Assembly (NCBI GenBank): GCA_014529385.2
Contig: CM043943.1
Coordinates: forward strand, 101,535,855 to 101,599,854
Length of the DNA: 64,000 nt
Direction: 5' to 3'
From: Adiantum capillus-veneris
Lineage: Eukaryota; Streptophyta; Polypodiopsida; Polypodiales; Pteridaceae
Shown here: positions 1-11,472 of the stretch, piece after piece
Layout: every line of letters starts with the position of its first letter
Numbering within the stretch: position 1 is the stretch's first letter
Translations under genes and position numbers: made by a program
Notes under the pieces: model-generated
Told to the model about the DNA's origin: nothing
What the model saw: the letters and a program-made list of their open reading frames with translations, nothing else
Databases searched by the model: none

Positions 1-694
1 GGTGGAATTGAGAGTCCACGATCTTGGGAAGATGTGGACTGTCTGTTTATTCTCAAGAATCAAAAGATTTTGACCAAGCTGATTCTCTGTGACTTGAACC
101 ACCACCTACCACATCGGAGTCTATGACTCTTGCACTAAGCTATCGCACATCACTTGAAATGGAGGTGAGAAAGTAAAATGATATAACCAAAATGATGGGG
201 GTGAGGATCACATGGTGTTCACTAGGAGATCGATTTGGAGTGGTAGGTGTCACACATTGATCACTTTGAAATAGTTGGATTCACAAGGTGATCATATCTC
301 GATTGGGATTTGCACGGGGATCACTTGTTAATGGTCACGTCGAGTTTACTTTGGGTTCACTTTAATTGTGATCACCATGGTGATCACCTAGGGATTAATT
401 AGCCATCGGACAGTACAAAACCACTCCATCCACCTTCAATTTATAGAGACAATTGATTCTACATGACAGAGGGGGTGTCAAATAATGACAAGGCTTACAA
501 AGGGAGGTTCATTGGGTGATACAATATGAAGGGTAGTTCTTTATGGCCTTCAAAATGCAAAGTAAAGCCACCCTTCAAAAAGATTTTAAAAACAAAAGTA
601 GTCAATGGTCACCCTTCAAATTTCAATTCAGAGCTGGAGTAAAACTACATGGCCTTCCCAAGGACTCTAAATATTATGAATACTAGTATTGCCA

Positions 695-698
<4 letters not shown>
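1..698. other. Unassigned sequence, no gene seen
   Basis: No open frame with recognisable protein motifs is present on either strand. The stretch 200-390 is rich in GATCAC/GTGATC motifs (near 206, 258, 289, 318, 370 and 381). It may be old repeat sequence, but no LTR, TIR or coding remnant could be assigned. Confidence 0.5.
368..387. repeat. 20-bp perfect palindrome
   Basis: The sequence GTGATCACCATGGTGATCAC equals its own reverse complement over all 20 bases. It lies in the GATCAC-rich stretch. It could be a dimeric protein-binding site or chance; nothing adjacent decides this. Confidence 0.7.

Positions 699-781
<83 letters not shown>
699..781. repeat. (TC)n microsatellite, about 83 bp
   Basis: An uninterrupted TC dinucleotide run. 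Open frames across it (poly Ser-Leu or Arg-Glu) are artefacts of the repeat. It is the inverted partner of the AG run at 956-1034. Confidence 0.95.
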
Positions 782-782
<1 letters not shown>

Positions 783-952
783 ATGTCCATCACCTGTGTC
801 GTCGCGGTTGTAGGAACACCGTTGGATGAAGCTCCTTGCGAGATGTGTCCGGAGGGAGGGATGGAAATTCCTCCCCGTTCTATATGTACATGGATCTGTG
901 CATTCAAACAGACAACAAAGAGAGAAGCCTTTCATGTACCTTGCTAGAGCAC

Positions 953-955
<3 letters not shown>
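782..955. other. Spacer between inverted microsatellites
   Basis: A unique sequence of 174 bp lies between a TC run and an AG run. No gene or regulatory site could be recognised. Confidence 0.5.

Positions 956-1034
<79 letters not shown>
956..1034. repeat. (AG)n microsatellite, about 79 bp
   Basis: An uninterrupted AG run, complementary in sequence to the TC run at 699-781. Together they could pair as a long imperfect-loop hairpin. The following 1035-1239 holds no recognisable gene. Confidence 0.95.
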
Positions 1035-1036
<2 letters not shown>

Positions 1037-1239
1037 CATCCCACTTGTTGCAAGGGCACTTGATGCGCCATATAGCTTTTTTGTTGATAAATAGGAGGGG
1101 CAAGAGATGTGTTTGCCTCTTCGATGGTAGTCAAGGTCAAACTGTAAGCATGCACGTAGAAATAAAGCTCATGAATAATAGTAGAATAAAGCACACTTTT
1201 GCTACAATTGAAGAAAGAGAAAAGAGCACATTTGGCACT

Positions 1240-3107
1240 ATATAAAGGCATTTGTCACTTTTATCTGACTTGGGAATGGGAGAAGAGCATACTCCCACCT
1301 ACTCATTTTTGTTGTGTTTTTTTCAAGCACCCACTCAAATCTTTGCTTGTGAGTTACGTCCACCCCCAAGGGGGCTCCCAAATGTTTGAATATATTCCCT
1401 TTTGTGACAATCTCCCCCGACCAGTTAGAAGGGTCCAATAAGTCATTTTCTGATAGGGAGATCAGCCTCGACTTCTCCATATTAAACTGGGACCCTGAAG
1501 CTACTGAGAATATTTGTACAATCTCTAGAGCTTTCTTGATGACCTAGGGACATGCCTTTAAGAAGAGGAGAGAATCGTTTGCAAAACGTTTTGCTAGGAG
1601 TTGACTATTTCCTCGTAAAGCCAAGCCTTGCAAATCCCCTCATTCCGCACTAGCTTCAAGTGTTATGATTAAAGGATGTGATCCTATGGCGAAAAGCAAG
1701 CGGGACAGAGGGAATCACTGCTTAATAGACCTTTTGACCTCAAACGAGCCCACAATTTTGTCATTGAATAGGAGCTCTGATTTGCTTCTAGTCCCCAGTA
1801 TACATACCATATGACATAGATGAGGCCTAAAGCCCAGAGCTTCGATGACGACTTTTATATATGTCCATGTTATTCTATCATAAGCCTTATCCAGGTCCAA
1901 CTACATCAGAATGCACTCTTGCTTTATTAGAATTGCGTATTCGATGCCCACCGTTGCTGCCAAGATGTTACGCAAATGGACCTTTCTTTGATGAACCCAT
2001 GTTGATGGGGAGAGATGATCTTGGTTAATCAGGGGGCAAGTCTCACGGCTATTATTTTAGCAATAACTTTGTAGGCCACCAACATCATCACTATAGGGAG
2101 CCAATGTTTCAATTGAGAACAACAGATCTGTTTTGGGATGGGTTTGATAAGCCCTCTCTTTGCACTTATCTCCAATGACCCTTCGACAATGGCTTTATTT
2201 TCCAACCTTGTGATTGGGACCTTGAGATCATCCAAAAATTCTCTATAGAATTCAACCATCATCCCATCCCAACTAGGGGACTTTTCCTTGCCAAGGTCTT
2301 GCAATGCTAGTGAACATTCATCTTCGGAAAATGCCCTTTCCTTGCTACTAGCTTCTGCGTGGGGAATCTTCTTCTTGACACTCTGAAGTAAGGTCCCTCT
2401 AGCTTCTTCCACTTTGTCAGAATGGATCTTTGGCCGTCCTATGATCTGCTGACTAAGACAACTCAACATCAGACCAGCCGTCTCATCTTGGTTATGAATT
2501 GCTGTCCCTTTCTCATCATAGAGCGAGCGGACGTGGTCCCAGCTCTTCTTGATTTTTAAAGACCTAAAAAATTGAGCTTTATTAGAGGCTTCAGGTTGAA
2601 GGAAACTCTCCCATGAGAGAAGCCTTGCCTTTTTTATATCTTCTAAGTGCTCATTAGCAAGGTTAGATTTGGCTTCAAGCCATCGTTTGTGCTCATCCTC
2701 AGTAGCAAGCCCATTGGATTTTCTAGAGGTAAGCAATTGTACCTCCATTGTAAGATGCAGAAGGTGTACCTCCCTAACTTTCTTGATTCGAGGGCCCAAG
2801 GTTTTGATTGCTTTCTTGATGCTCCAAGCAAAGAGGTCCCACGCATTGTGTTTGTTGAGGTCGACATCTTTTTTGAGCTTACCTAGTGCTTTCTTGGTTA
2901 GATTCCTGAAAACAGGGTCTTTGAATAGGTGTGACCCTGCTACCAACATTGTTTTTCCCACCTCTTGGGGTCTTCTCCTCCCCTGTATTATTCTTAAAAT
3001 GTAGGTGCAAAGGTTCGTGATGCGAAAGGCTCCCAAAATAGGGTACTCTTCTTATGGGTTTTCAACCCCTTTACGTTCAAAGATTGGATAGTGAGAGACT
3101 CCATCAT
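1240..3107 (-). pseudogene. LINE ORF2 remnant: endonuclease start and reverse transcriptase
   Basis: Two adjacent ATG codons at 3102-3107 open a peptide typical of the start of an APE-type endonuclease (ESLTIQSLNVKGL). After about 35 codons the frame changes and goes directly into the linker before reverse transcriptase, so most of the endonuclease is missing. Reverse transcriptase follows in pieces: the SPSWDGM and KPIPK motifs and YKVIAKIIAVRL near 2030-2230, the DLDKAYDRITW motif near 1860-1900, and FANDSLLFL at 1559-1585. The last replaces the usual FADD catalytic motif, with one Asp now Asn. The HLGAPLGVD motif lies near 1370. Frameshifts occur near 2030 and in-frame stops near 1910 and 1640. 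The protein would have performed target-primed reverse transcription; this copy cannot. Confidence 0.85.
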
Positions 3108-4582
3108 TAATGAGGGTTTATTCGAATAGAGGAACAAATTCTTCAGCATAAGAATCCTCCCCCCTCCCCCCCTCTCCTTGGTCTTAGGAGAATCCTGGGG
3201 TTCTAATTCAAGGGATTTCTTTTCTTGCAATGCTGCAAATGGATTGTGGAGTGGGACAGTGAAGCCCCCTCCTTTCCAAGGGGTGGAGGATGGATTAGAT
3301 CCTTTCATCTCAAGTGTTCTCACGACTTGAAGCACTTTGGAGTCCCTTGCCACTGCCTTCACCCTTTTGGCTCTTTTCAGACCAGGGACTTGAACAGCCG
3401 TCTCCATTGTCATTGTCATTAATTTCAGGGTAGCAGCGGGAGTAATGATCATATTAGTAATGCATGAACCATAAAAAACTTGTTGTATGGGGATCGATTC
3501 CTCCACAATATTTTCCTGCATTTTTATATCCATCATACCTTCTTTATCCTTCCCTGCATTTTTCCCTTCCTTACTGCCTCCTTGCTTCTCGAGCCCTTCC
3601 ATCAAGGTTTCCATTTCACTGGGGGCCTGTGCTCTTGGAGCTGCAATACCATTAGTCTTCAAGGGGAACTCCTTGGCGAAATGTCCAAAGTTGTTGCGCT
3701 CAAAACATGCTCCAAAGTATGTTCCAAAGTTGAGCGGAATAGTAACAAGCCCAGCTCCGACATTGACTACCATGCTCTTAAGTGGCATTTTAGACACATC
3801 CCAGCCTATACAAACCCTATTTGAGGTTCTGCCAAACCCTCTCTTTCTAATTATAAATAAGGGAGTGTCCAATTGACTAGCAATCATCTTGAGATTTTCC
3901 CATAGCCAGCTAGGCAGTCCCACAAACTCAACCCAGACCGGATGAAACCCTTGTAGAGATTCAGCTAATTCGAACACTGGCTCCCAAGGCACCACACAAA
4001 CGGTAGTCCTATTAAATACTAGGGGCCCTTTGTCAAGGATCTTTTCCACATCGGAGGCCTCTTTGAATCTCACCGAAAAAATTCCTTTATCTAGGTAAAA
4101 AGTACTTTCAACTGCTCCTCCATGACCAAGAATTGGAGGTCCCTGAAGCCATTGAATCATCTCAAACCTGTTCGGGATTCTTCCACTGAACCCAAATACA
4201 AGCGGTAGCTTAGCTTGCCTAACTAACTTTTTTTAATAAGTGCTGATGGAATCGCTACAGTAATAGCCTTGGCAACCTCCACCTGCTGTGGCAGAGACTT
4301 TTTTAAAGCAAAAAAGGCCCAATCTGCCAACCCGTCTTCAACCAACCCACTGTAATCTGTTTGGGAGCAAGTTCTTTTATTGTTGTTGGGGCCGGACTCA
4401 ATCATTTTGTTGACTTCCTTGAGCTCTTGTTGAAGTCTAGCTCTTGTATTGTGCAGTTTTTCAATATCTCCTTCACTTGACAACCCTTTTGATGAGCCTT
4501 TTCCACAATACTTAGAGCTAGGCCCCTTGAGTATGCTAAGAAATGAGATGCCTGGCATACGACCTGCAGATGCACTTGACAC
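3108..4582 (-). pseudogene. LINE ORF1 remnant (DUF4283-like, zinc knuckle)
   Basis: The main open frame (4160 to 3108) carries a region like the DUF4283 domain of plant LINE ORF1 proteins, with KGIFSVRF, PVWVEFVGLPSWLW and NRVCIGWD segments. Next comes a degenerate CCHC knuckle around CFERNNFGHFAKEF, in which the second and fourth zinc ligands are Arg and Phe. Upstream residues continue in another frame (4223-4582), separated by a one-base shift at a run of T (minus-strand A) near 4220-4226. That part has a short predicted coiled-coil-like stretch (LHNTRARLQQELKEVNKMIES). The product would be the RNA-binding chaperone of the LINE particle. The N-terminus is lost where the TatA LTR begins at 4583. 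Confidence 0.75.
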
Positions 4583-4696
4583 TGACGAAGGAAATTTCGA
4601 ATGGCGTCCTCTACACCAAAACAACATCCATTGCGCCACAAGGGAAATTAGATGGGGGCACCACCTAGTCTTGGAAGCGTGGACTAGGACCGCTAC

Positions 4697-4782
<86 letters not shown>

Positions 4783-6070
4783 ATCACTATGAATGAAGCA
4801 TTAACCTTAGTGTGTGTACAAGGAATGGATAACTTCAAGCACTCCCAACACAAATAGCATGTAGATTACTAAACAAAAACTCAAGAATTAACCAAAATCA
4901 CATCAAGCACTCTCACACACACATTAAAGATCTCTCTTAATTAACATAAGTAAGAGGAGGGGAGGTTACTAGCATAAAACAATTTGCACTCTAGAATGTG
5001 CAAGAATAGAGTGAATGAATGAGATTTATGGGCTCATGATGAGTGATACAAAGACTCAATGGGGCTGAGGGAGACTTGAAATTACAAAGGGGGGGGGGGG
5101 GGGCTCTTTATATAGTAAAGAGAGTGATTAGGAGTGAGGTTAATATCCAAGTGCAATTTGTACAAATGAAGCTTGATTAGGGACATTCCACCAATGAAGA
5201 AGCTCCTTCCAAGTGATTTGTTGACCAATTTGCAACTAATTGGCTCCATCATCACTTGTGTTGTCTTCACTCCTTCCTCCATAGCTTCCTTATTTTAAAA
5301 TGTAAAGAATCTACATAAAATCAATGCATATCTAATAATAATAGAAGGGTTGAATGAGAACTTATGAATTACAACAAGATTAAGCATGAATTGAGAGGTG
5401 ATTAGAAAAGGAATTTGTGATGGTTTTATGAGCTTGAGAGAGAGGAGGAAGGAGGGGAGGGTGAGAAGACTAATGGCTGATTTTTAGAGAAGGACTCGAT
5501 GTGGAAAAGGAAGGGCGTGTGTGTAAAGGTAGAGGGGGTGGTCTCCACCACAGTTGAAAAAACTGGCGTCCGCCATTTTGGCCATATCTCCTAGACCGTA
5601 GATGCAAAAATTATAAAACAAATATGGTCAAAATCTCCAGCTCATCAGCTACAACTTTGATAAAGACAACTTTTCTTGGATCGCAGTGGAGGTATTTTTT
5701 AAAAATCCGGCAAAACCATGTGTCTGTTTCCTTCCTTTACCAAGTCTTCCACCTGGGTCCCATCTGTTTGAATCATCATATGGCTCCAAATCCATGATGA
5801 TATGATCCACTCATGACCCTTGAATCATGGGTGCATGGCTTCACAACCACATTATATCTTTTCTTTTCACATTTACATATTTTCCCTTCCCTTTATCACT
5901 AGGTTCTACCTTTCCCATTCGGTGAACTAGTTAAGGAAAAATTCCCATCCAGTCATTTTTTTGAATTTTTCCAAGAGGTTGTTCTCACTCTTTTTTTTAT
6001 TGTAAACCTCTAGAAGCAGGGAAAACCAACAAAATATAGTAAACAAAAAATTTGTGATAGGCTCGGATCA
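4583..6070 (-). repeat. TatA 3' LTR
   Basis: This copy is 1488 bp, starts TGACGAAGG and ends CTCGGATCA on the plus strand. It closely matches 12271-13683. It contains an AG run at 4700-4780, a run of 15 G at 5089-5103 and, next to it, a minus-strand TATATAAAG box near 5106-5115. Confidence 0.92.
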
Positions 6071-6084
6071 TAGCCCCCCCAAAC
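6071..6084 (-). promoter_or_regulatory. TatA polypurine tract
   Basis: On the minus strand the sequence reads GTTTGGGGGGGCTA directly before the LTR start. It would prime plus-strand DNA synthesis. TatB and TatC have purine tracts ending GGGCTAA or GGGCTATA at the same place. Confidence 0.7.
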
Positions 6085-6111
6085 ATGGCTAGAGGTATTT
6101 ATGCCTCTAGC

Positions 6112-7431
6112 CTACTTTCCTTGATCTTGGGCTGACCTTATTCTGATGTGATAAGGCTTTAGACGCCATCCATTTGTCCTGGTCTTGTGCACTTCACCCT
6201 CAATGTCTTGAAGTCTGTAAGAGCCATTTTTGAACTTTTTGGTGACCAAGAACGGGCCTTCCCATCGAAAAATAAACTTTCCATCCTTACGAGTGTCGAA
6301 GCGATTGTCATATCGAAGCACCAGAGATCCCTTTTTTATGTCTTTAGATGGTAGCTTTTTGTTGAACTTTTCTCTGCACTTCTCTGCTTCTTGAGAATAG
6401 TGGTTGATGGCTTCTTCACGATCCAATTGCAGCCTCTCTAGATCCATGATCCTTTGATGTAATTTCTCCTTTTGAGAGCCTACCTGGCTACCCAATATTC
6501 GAAGACTTGTTAACTTCACTTCAATGGGCAAAAGCGCCTCCTTTCCATAAAACAAATGAAAGGGTGTGTACCCTAATGCGGTTTTGAAGGAGGTTCTATA
6601 GGCCCATAGAGCTCCATTCAGGTGTTTGTCCCAATCTTGGCGCCTAGCATGTACCTGTTTCATGAGAATTTTGCAAATGATTTCATTTACCTTTTCCACC
6701 AAGCCATTGCATTGAGGGTAGTAAGGAGTAGAGTGTTGATGCTGAATATTTAGCTTCTGCATGAGTTCTCCTACCAAGTCTGCTCTAAACCCTGGTCCTC
6801 TATCAGATAGTATTTCAAGAGGGGTGCCAAACCGGCAATAGATGTGGTCAAAGATGAACTGACTCACATCCTTAGCAGTAATTCTATTGATCGGCATAGC
6901 CTCAGCCCATCTAGTCATGTAGTCTACTCCCATAATGATGTACTCTTTACCTGACTGAGTGTGTGGTAGAGGTCCTGTGGCATCAATTCCCCACTTCTCA
7001 AAGGGCCCATATACCTTTATTGGGTTCTGAGGTTCAGCTATGAGCCATAGTGGTCCTGCTTTCTGACATTCATCACATGTTTGACACCAGTATTTGACAT
7101 CACGATGAAGACTTGGCCACGTAAACCCAGCTTGTAGAGCCTTTCTACTAGTGATGTCATGTGCAAAGTGTCCTCTGCACATATCATAGTGACAATATTT
7201 TAAAATCTCTTCAATTTCACTCTTCAAAGGCACTCTCCTAATCACACCATCCTTACCAAGACAATACAAGTTATCATTTACTATGCGATACCTGGTAGCC
7301 TTCCTAGCTAACCATCGCCTTTCCCCTGCATTCAAGTGTTTAGGAGCCTCTCCTTGCTCCAGAATGTGCATAATATCTTCTAAGTCCCTCTTGCCTTGCT
7401 GAAGTGGAAGTTGGATGGACACTGCTCCCAC
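6112..7431 (-). pseudogene. TatA integrase region
   Basis: A 439-codon open frame covers the H2C2 zinc-binding N-terminus (CHYDMCRGHFA followed by CQTCDEC), the catalytic core (first Asp in WGIDATGPLP, second in SDRGPGFRADLV, Glu in CNGLVEKVNE) and a C-terminal domain with GSLVLRYDNRFD and KFIFRWEGPFLV. It ends about 30 bp before the polypurine tract, and no chromodomain follows. The integrase would insert element cDNA into chromosomes. In the intact family it is the C-terminal part of one polyprotein. Here it is separated from the upstream domains by disruptions near 7432-7550, so it is a fragment even though its own frame is open. Confidence 0.88.
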
Positions 7432-9534
7432 TATTGACTCATTTAACTTCGATGATGCTAGGTGGTTTGCATCCTTTTTCTAGTCTCTTGGCACATGATG
7501 TATTGTGCCTCCCTAAATCTCCTCATAAGAACTTTGGCTTCTCTCATTTTAGTAGAGAGACTGGAATTTTTGCAAGCCCATGTACCTTGCATTTGCCTTA
7601 CCAAAATCATTTAGTCTCTCAATTGAATTATCCAGGCACCAACAAAGGCCATGAATTAGAGCTTGATATTCTGCTTCATTGTTGGAGTGGACATCTTCTA
7701 GAGTGATCCATTCACCATGGATCCTCTCTCCCAATGGAGACAAGGGCACAATGCCTGCAGCTGCCTTATCCTTGGTTCTCTTGTATGCTCCATCAAAGTA
7801 GAGGCTATCAGCATTGACCAGAGTCTCTAGAGTTGGAGGTGGTGGTAGTTTCTTTCTCTTCAAATGGAAAACTTTTTCATAGCACTTGTTTGTTAAAATG
7901 TCGGCTAAGCATGCTCGAGTTGCTCTTTCAACCTGTATTGTATAATCAAACTCTTGATGTCACACCACCCACTTTGCTATTTTGTCAGATATTTCCATAT
8001 GTTGTAGTGCACAGGGAAACATATCCTCCACAGTGATAATTACAAACCTCTTTGGCAGCTAGTATGGCCGAAATTTGGTTACCGCAAACATAAGGGCTAA
8101 CACTAGCTATTCCATCAGGGTGTAGGCCTTCTCTGTGTTTTCCATAAGGCGGCTAGCAAAATACACAGGCCTCATAAAGGATGTTTTTGGATCTTTTTGT
8201 GGGAGGGCAGCACCAATGGCCTCTTCTCCCACACTAGGGTTTACAAAGAATGTTTCTTCCCGACAAGGTTGAAGGATTACAGGGAGTGACCCTAACATTT
8301 TTTTTATCTCTCTAAAATGCCCATCACTTTCTTCACTCCAAACAAGCGTCTCTTGATGGGTCAGCTGTTGTAGAGGAAATATCACTTGGGAGAGTAAGTG
8401 TATGAATCTACTCAGATATCTTAGCTTTTGCAAGAAAGAGATTAATTGTTTGATGGAAGTTGGGGAAGGTAGATTTAGCAATGTTTCTATCTTTTCGGGA
8501 TCTACCTCGATTCCATCAATGGACACTACATGACCCAATAGTGTAACCTTGCTTTCCCCAATGTTACATTTGTCCTTGTTTAGTTGTCCACCCGGCCTAG
8601 CTAAACGAGTAAATCCTTCATCAATCTTGCCGAGATGCATACTTTTGGAGCTGTAAATACAAAAGTCATCTATGAAAACCCTTATGGACTTACCAAAGTA
8701 AGGTTGGAAGACCATATTCATGAATCATTAAAAGGTGGCTGGAGCGTTGGTGAGACCAAAAGGCATGACTCGAAATGCAAAACAGCCCCATGGTGTGATG
8801 AAAGTAGTCTTTTTCTGGTCCTTCTCTGCAATGCATATTCGAAAGTAGCCGGAGTAGCCATCACACACTGTGTATTGCTCATGGCCTGCTACTTCATTTA
8901 GAATCTCATCTTGAAATGGGAGAGGGAAGTGATCCCTTTTTGTTGCAGCATTAAGTGGCTTGTAATCCACGCACACTCGCCATTTACCATTCTTCTTTGG
9001 CCTCACCACTACTGGGGAGACCCATTCTGAATCTTCTACTGGGTATATGAATCCTGCTTCTAAGAGTATCTTCACCTCAGACAATAGTGCATTTTGTTGC
9101 ACAACTCCTAATTTTCTTAGTTTTTGTACTACTGGCTTGCTCCCTTCTTTTAGATGGATATGATGCTTCACTGCAGTGACACCTGTAATGTGAGTGTAAT
9201 CAAAAATAAACAATGATGCATGGTTCTTGAGAACATTTACATAACCCTCCCTTTCTTCTTCCTTTATATCCTTGGATAAAATCTTCTCTAGGCTGGCATC
9301 CCACACATTCTCCATTTGGATCCTTGGGTTGTCTTCTGATGAGGTAGTTTCCTTTATGGTGACGCCCATGACTTCGAGAGTGCTATCACTCTCTTCACTT
9401 GAACTCTCTTCCTCGTCCATGGATGAGGAGCATCCACTTGAGCTCCACTCATCAGCTGACGTCTCTAGTTCAAGGTTCTCTTGTCGCCCATTCTTCAAGT
9501 TATAAACCACCGTCCCAACTATGACCACCCACAC
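7432..9534 (-). pseudogene. TatA reverse transcriptase, RNase H and second RNase H
   Basis: Reverse transcriptase starts in the frame 9534-8728 (WRVCVDYKPLNAATKRDHFP, PFGLTNAPATF) and continues at 8721 with the catalytic VFIDDFCIYSS. The two parts are in the same frame but separated by adjacent TAA and TGA codons (8722-8727), each explicable by C-to-T change of CAA and CGA. The Ty3 RNase H follows to about 8107. A second RNase H is seen at 7549-7863, with YFDGAYKRTKDKAAAGIV and SNNEAEYQALIHGL, the Archaea-like type used by Tat elements. This domain is broken by a small deletion and frameshift near 7600. An acidic Ser/Glu-rich linker lies before the reverse transcriptase (about 9360-9460). Confidence 0.87.
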
Positions 9535-10478
9535 AAGCCCTCAACTCCAAGTCTCCTGTTGCCCAATCTTGCCTAGCTCCTATACCCATGAGCCAAGGTC
9601 ATCCTAAAATAAGGGGGTATCCTTCTCCCTTCACTAGCATCACATAAGCATCAACCTCTGTAGTGATTCCAAAAACAGAAACTCTCAAAGCTTTCACTAC
9701 ACCCACACAACTAACAGAGACATTATTGGCCATTTTTGCCCTAAAGTTTGATGATTCCATTACCTCTAACACCAATTGATGCATTAGCTTTTCTGTCATG
9801 ACACAAACCTCTGATCCACTTTCAATGTAAGTTTTTGGAATCCGTTGTCCCTTGATTTGAGCCTCCACCAAAGGCACTATATCCTTGAGACCATAGGCTT
9901 TGATTACACTTACTAGCTTACTTCTCTTTTCCCTCGTGCTCACCATTTTTGACCACTGTCGTCGCAGCTTTGGGGAGATATGAAGTAGTTGTGGCCAAGT
10001 AATCTTTGGTTCTTGAGAACTCACATCAGCTGTCAAGTCATAAGGTTGTGTCCGAGATCCCATAGGGAAATCAGAGATGTCAATTTGAGACCTAGTATGG
10101 GTCTTTCTCTTCTTGGCTTCATCTTTAGTTGCCCGAGATGTACTTGCTTCATTGCTTGCGTCTTTGCTTGTTTCTTTACTTACTTCATCTTGGACATGCA
10201 CAAGCTTGATAGGCATTGTAGCCACTTCATCTATCTTCCTAGTTGCTTCTGCCCTTGACGACCTCCTCCATCCTTATGATGCTCACATTTCGTTGAGTAG
10301 TAGGGGCTTGAGCCTGAGCATGAGGTGGCTGCAAAATTTGAGGTTGCGGTTGCTCTTGTGCTTGAGCTCTAGCACGGGGAGGACTTACTTGTTGTTGAGG
10401 ACCTTTGACAGGGTAGTCATATCTTCCGCGATGAGGGCAATTATACATGCCATGGCCATTTTACCCAAAATTGTAACA
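9535..10478 (-). pseudogene. TatA nucleocapsid knuckle, linker and protease
   Basis: The knuckle at 10437-10478 reads CYNFG-stop-NGHGMYNC, so the second zinc ligand is Phe and a stop interrupts it. A proline/glutamine-rich linker follows. The protease frame (10225-9599) includes YIESGSEVCVM, where sister elements have YVDGGAEICVM or YIDGGAQICVM, so the putative catalytic Asp is Glu. The frame ends at a TGA just after YPLILG, where family members continue RPWLM, consistent with CGA to TGA. The protease would process Gag-Pol; this copy is very likely dead. Confidence 0.8.
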
Positions 10479-10580
10479 CAGCATTTCCCTTGCTTGACGT
10501 CGCATTGGTGGCCGATTCCCCCCATTCCCCTCAATAGGCCTTCTTGCACCCTGCACAAGATTTACTCTCAAACCCTCTAG

Positions 10581-11228
10581 CTAGTTTGTGAGATTGTTTA
10601 TTTGTTGAAGCATGTCTTCTTGTTGACCTCTATTGAGGCCTAGTGCATTAGGCACATTTGGAGGTACGTGAGAAGATTCTATAGTTGTGATATTGCCTCC
10701 CAAAGCTAGCTGGACAGCTTGGGTTTGATAGAGAATCTTTCGATTCTTTTCCCTGGCAATTCTTAAGGCATCTTCAAAAGTATTTGGAAATTTTCTCTTT
10801 ACCTTCTCTCTTAGCAAGGGGTACAAACCTGAGGTAAATCGATCCTTTTGGAGGCAATTGGGAGCTCGCTCACCAGGGTTTAGAGAGTCTGACCATTTCC
10901 CCCAAAGTTTCAGAAAAACTTCCTCATAGGTTGCATAACCATGAGGGTCAACTTGATGAAGGGCCAAAAGCCGTTGCCATAGTTCTTCTGCCGAATTGGC
11001 TTGTTGAAATCTTCGTAGGAAAGCCGCCTTCAATCCCTCCCATTCAGCTCTTTGGGTTGGATCTAGAGCCTGGAACCATACCCTAGCTTCTTCTTTGAGC
11101 ACCAAAGGAAAAGCTCTCAATTTCAATGCTTCGTCGTCCCTCCCAGAGACAAGCAAATCCATCTCCAAGTTATCCAAAAAATCCCCAGCATTTTCCCCAC
11201 TACGCCCAAAAAAATTAGGGAAAGCCAT
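10581..11228 (-). pseudogene. TatA Gag (capsid domain)
   Basis: The ATG at 11226-11228 opens MAFPNFFGRSGENAGDFL, matched by the starts of the TatB, TatC and TatD Gags. The body has the retrotransposon Gag signature (LRAFPLVLKEEARVWFQAL, then FLRRFQQANSAEELWQRL and GLYPLLREKVKRKFPNTFEDAL). Gag forms the virus-like particle that packages element RNA. The frame stops at 10581-10583, before the zinc knuckle, and the downstream linker is in pieces. An open frame extends 12 codons upstream of the chosen ATG; the ATG is preferred because it aligns with the relatives. Confidence 0.85.
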
Positions 11229-11250
11229 GATAAAACAGGTTGCCTTCCTC

Positions 11251-11463
11251 TCAATGCAGCACAAAGATGAAAACGTCTAGGCCCAAATCATATTTTATTA
11301 AGGGTAGAATAAATGGATTGATAGATGCATTAATCTCAGCTAGACGACGAGGGCCTAGTAAGTTCCTTATGATGTTTTGGAACCTAAGCTTTGTGCTAGC
11401 TATTATATGCACTGTTTGTCTAGCAAGAGGTTGGAAAAGTCCATATAAATCCCTATGATTCAT
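11251..11463 (-). CDS. TatA leader ORF d, second copy (diverged)
   Basis: A 70-codon open frame from ATG at 11461-11463, 22 bp upstream of the gag ATG. It aligns with ORF d of the other Tat-like elements: a central GPRRLAEI, an ILPLIKYD segment and a terminal LDVFIFVLH before the stop. Compared with the neighbouring copy at 11473-11682 it is diverged in its N-terminal half, where the IDRKIF block is lost. The two copies lie 9 bp apart, suggesting tandem duplication. The function is unknown, no domain was recognised, and expression is unproven. Confidence 0.6.
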   Translation of the reverse strand: MNHRDLYGLFQPLARQTVHIIASTKLRFQNIIRNLLGPRRLAEINASINPFILPLIKYDLGLDVFIFVLH

Positions 11464-11472
11464 AGAGTATTC

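Larger units (their letters stand above)
1240..4582 (-). mobile_element. Degenerate plant LINE (L1-type non-LTR retrotransposon)
   Basis: Read on the minus strand, the segment gives an ORF1 with a DUF4283-like RNA-binding region and a degenerate zinc knuckle, then the first residues of an endonuclease, then reverse transcriptase. The order is that of plant L1 elements. The 5' end is cut at 4582 by the TatA LTR. The 3' end fades near 1240, and no poly-A tail or target duplication was identified. Several frameshifts and stops and a missing endonuclease domain make it inactive. Confidence 0.85.

Noticed and set aside
13-40. Hairpin AGTCCAC...GTGGACT with a second ATCTT/AAGAT stem
   Set aside because: Short stems of this kind occur by chance in 64 kb; no terminator role applies in a plant nuclear context.
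683-1251. Open frames of 74-139 codons on both strands over the TC and AG runs
   Set aside because: They are poly Arg-Glu or Ser-Leu translations of dinucleotide repeats, which have no stops by composition.
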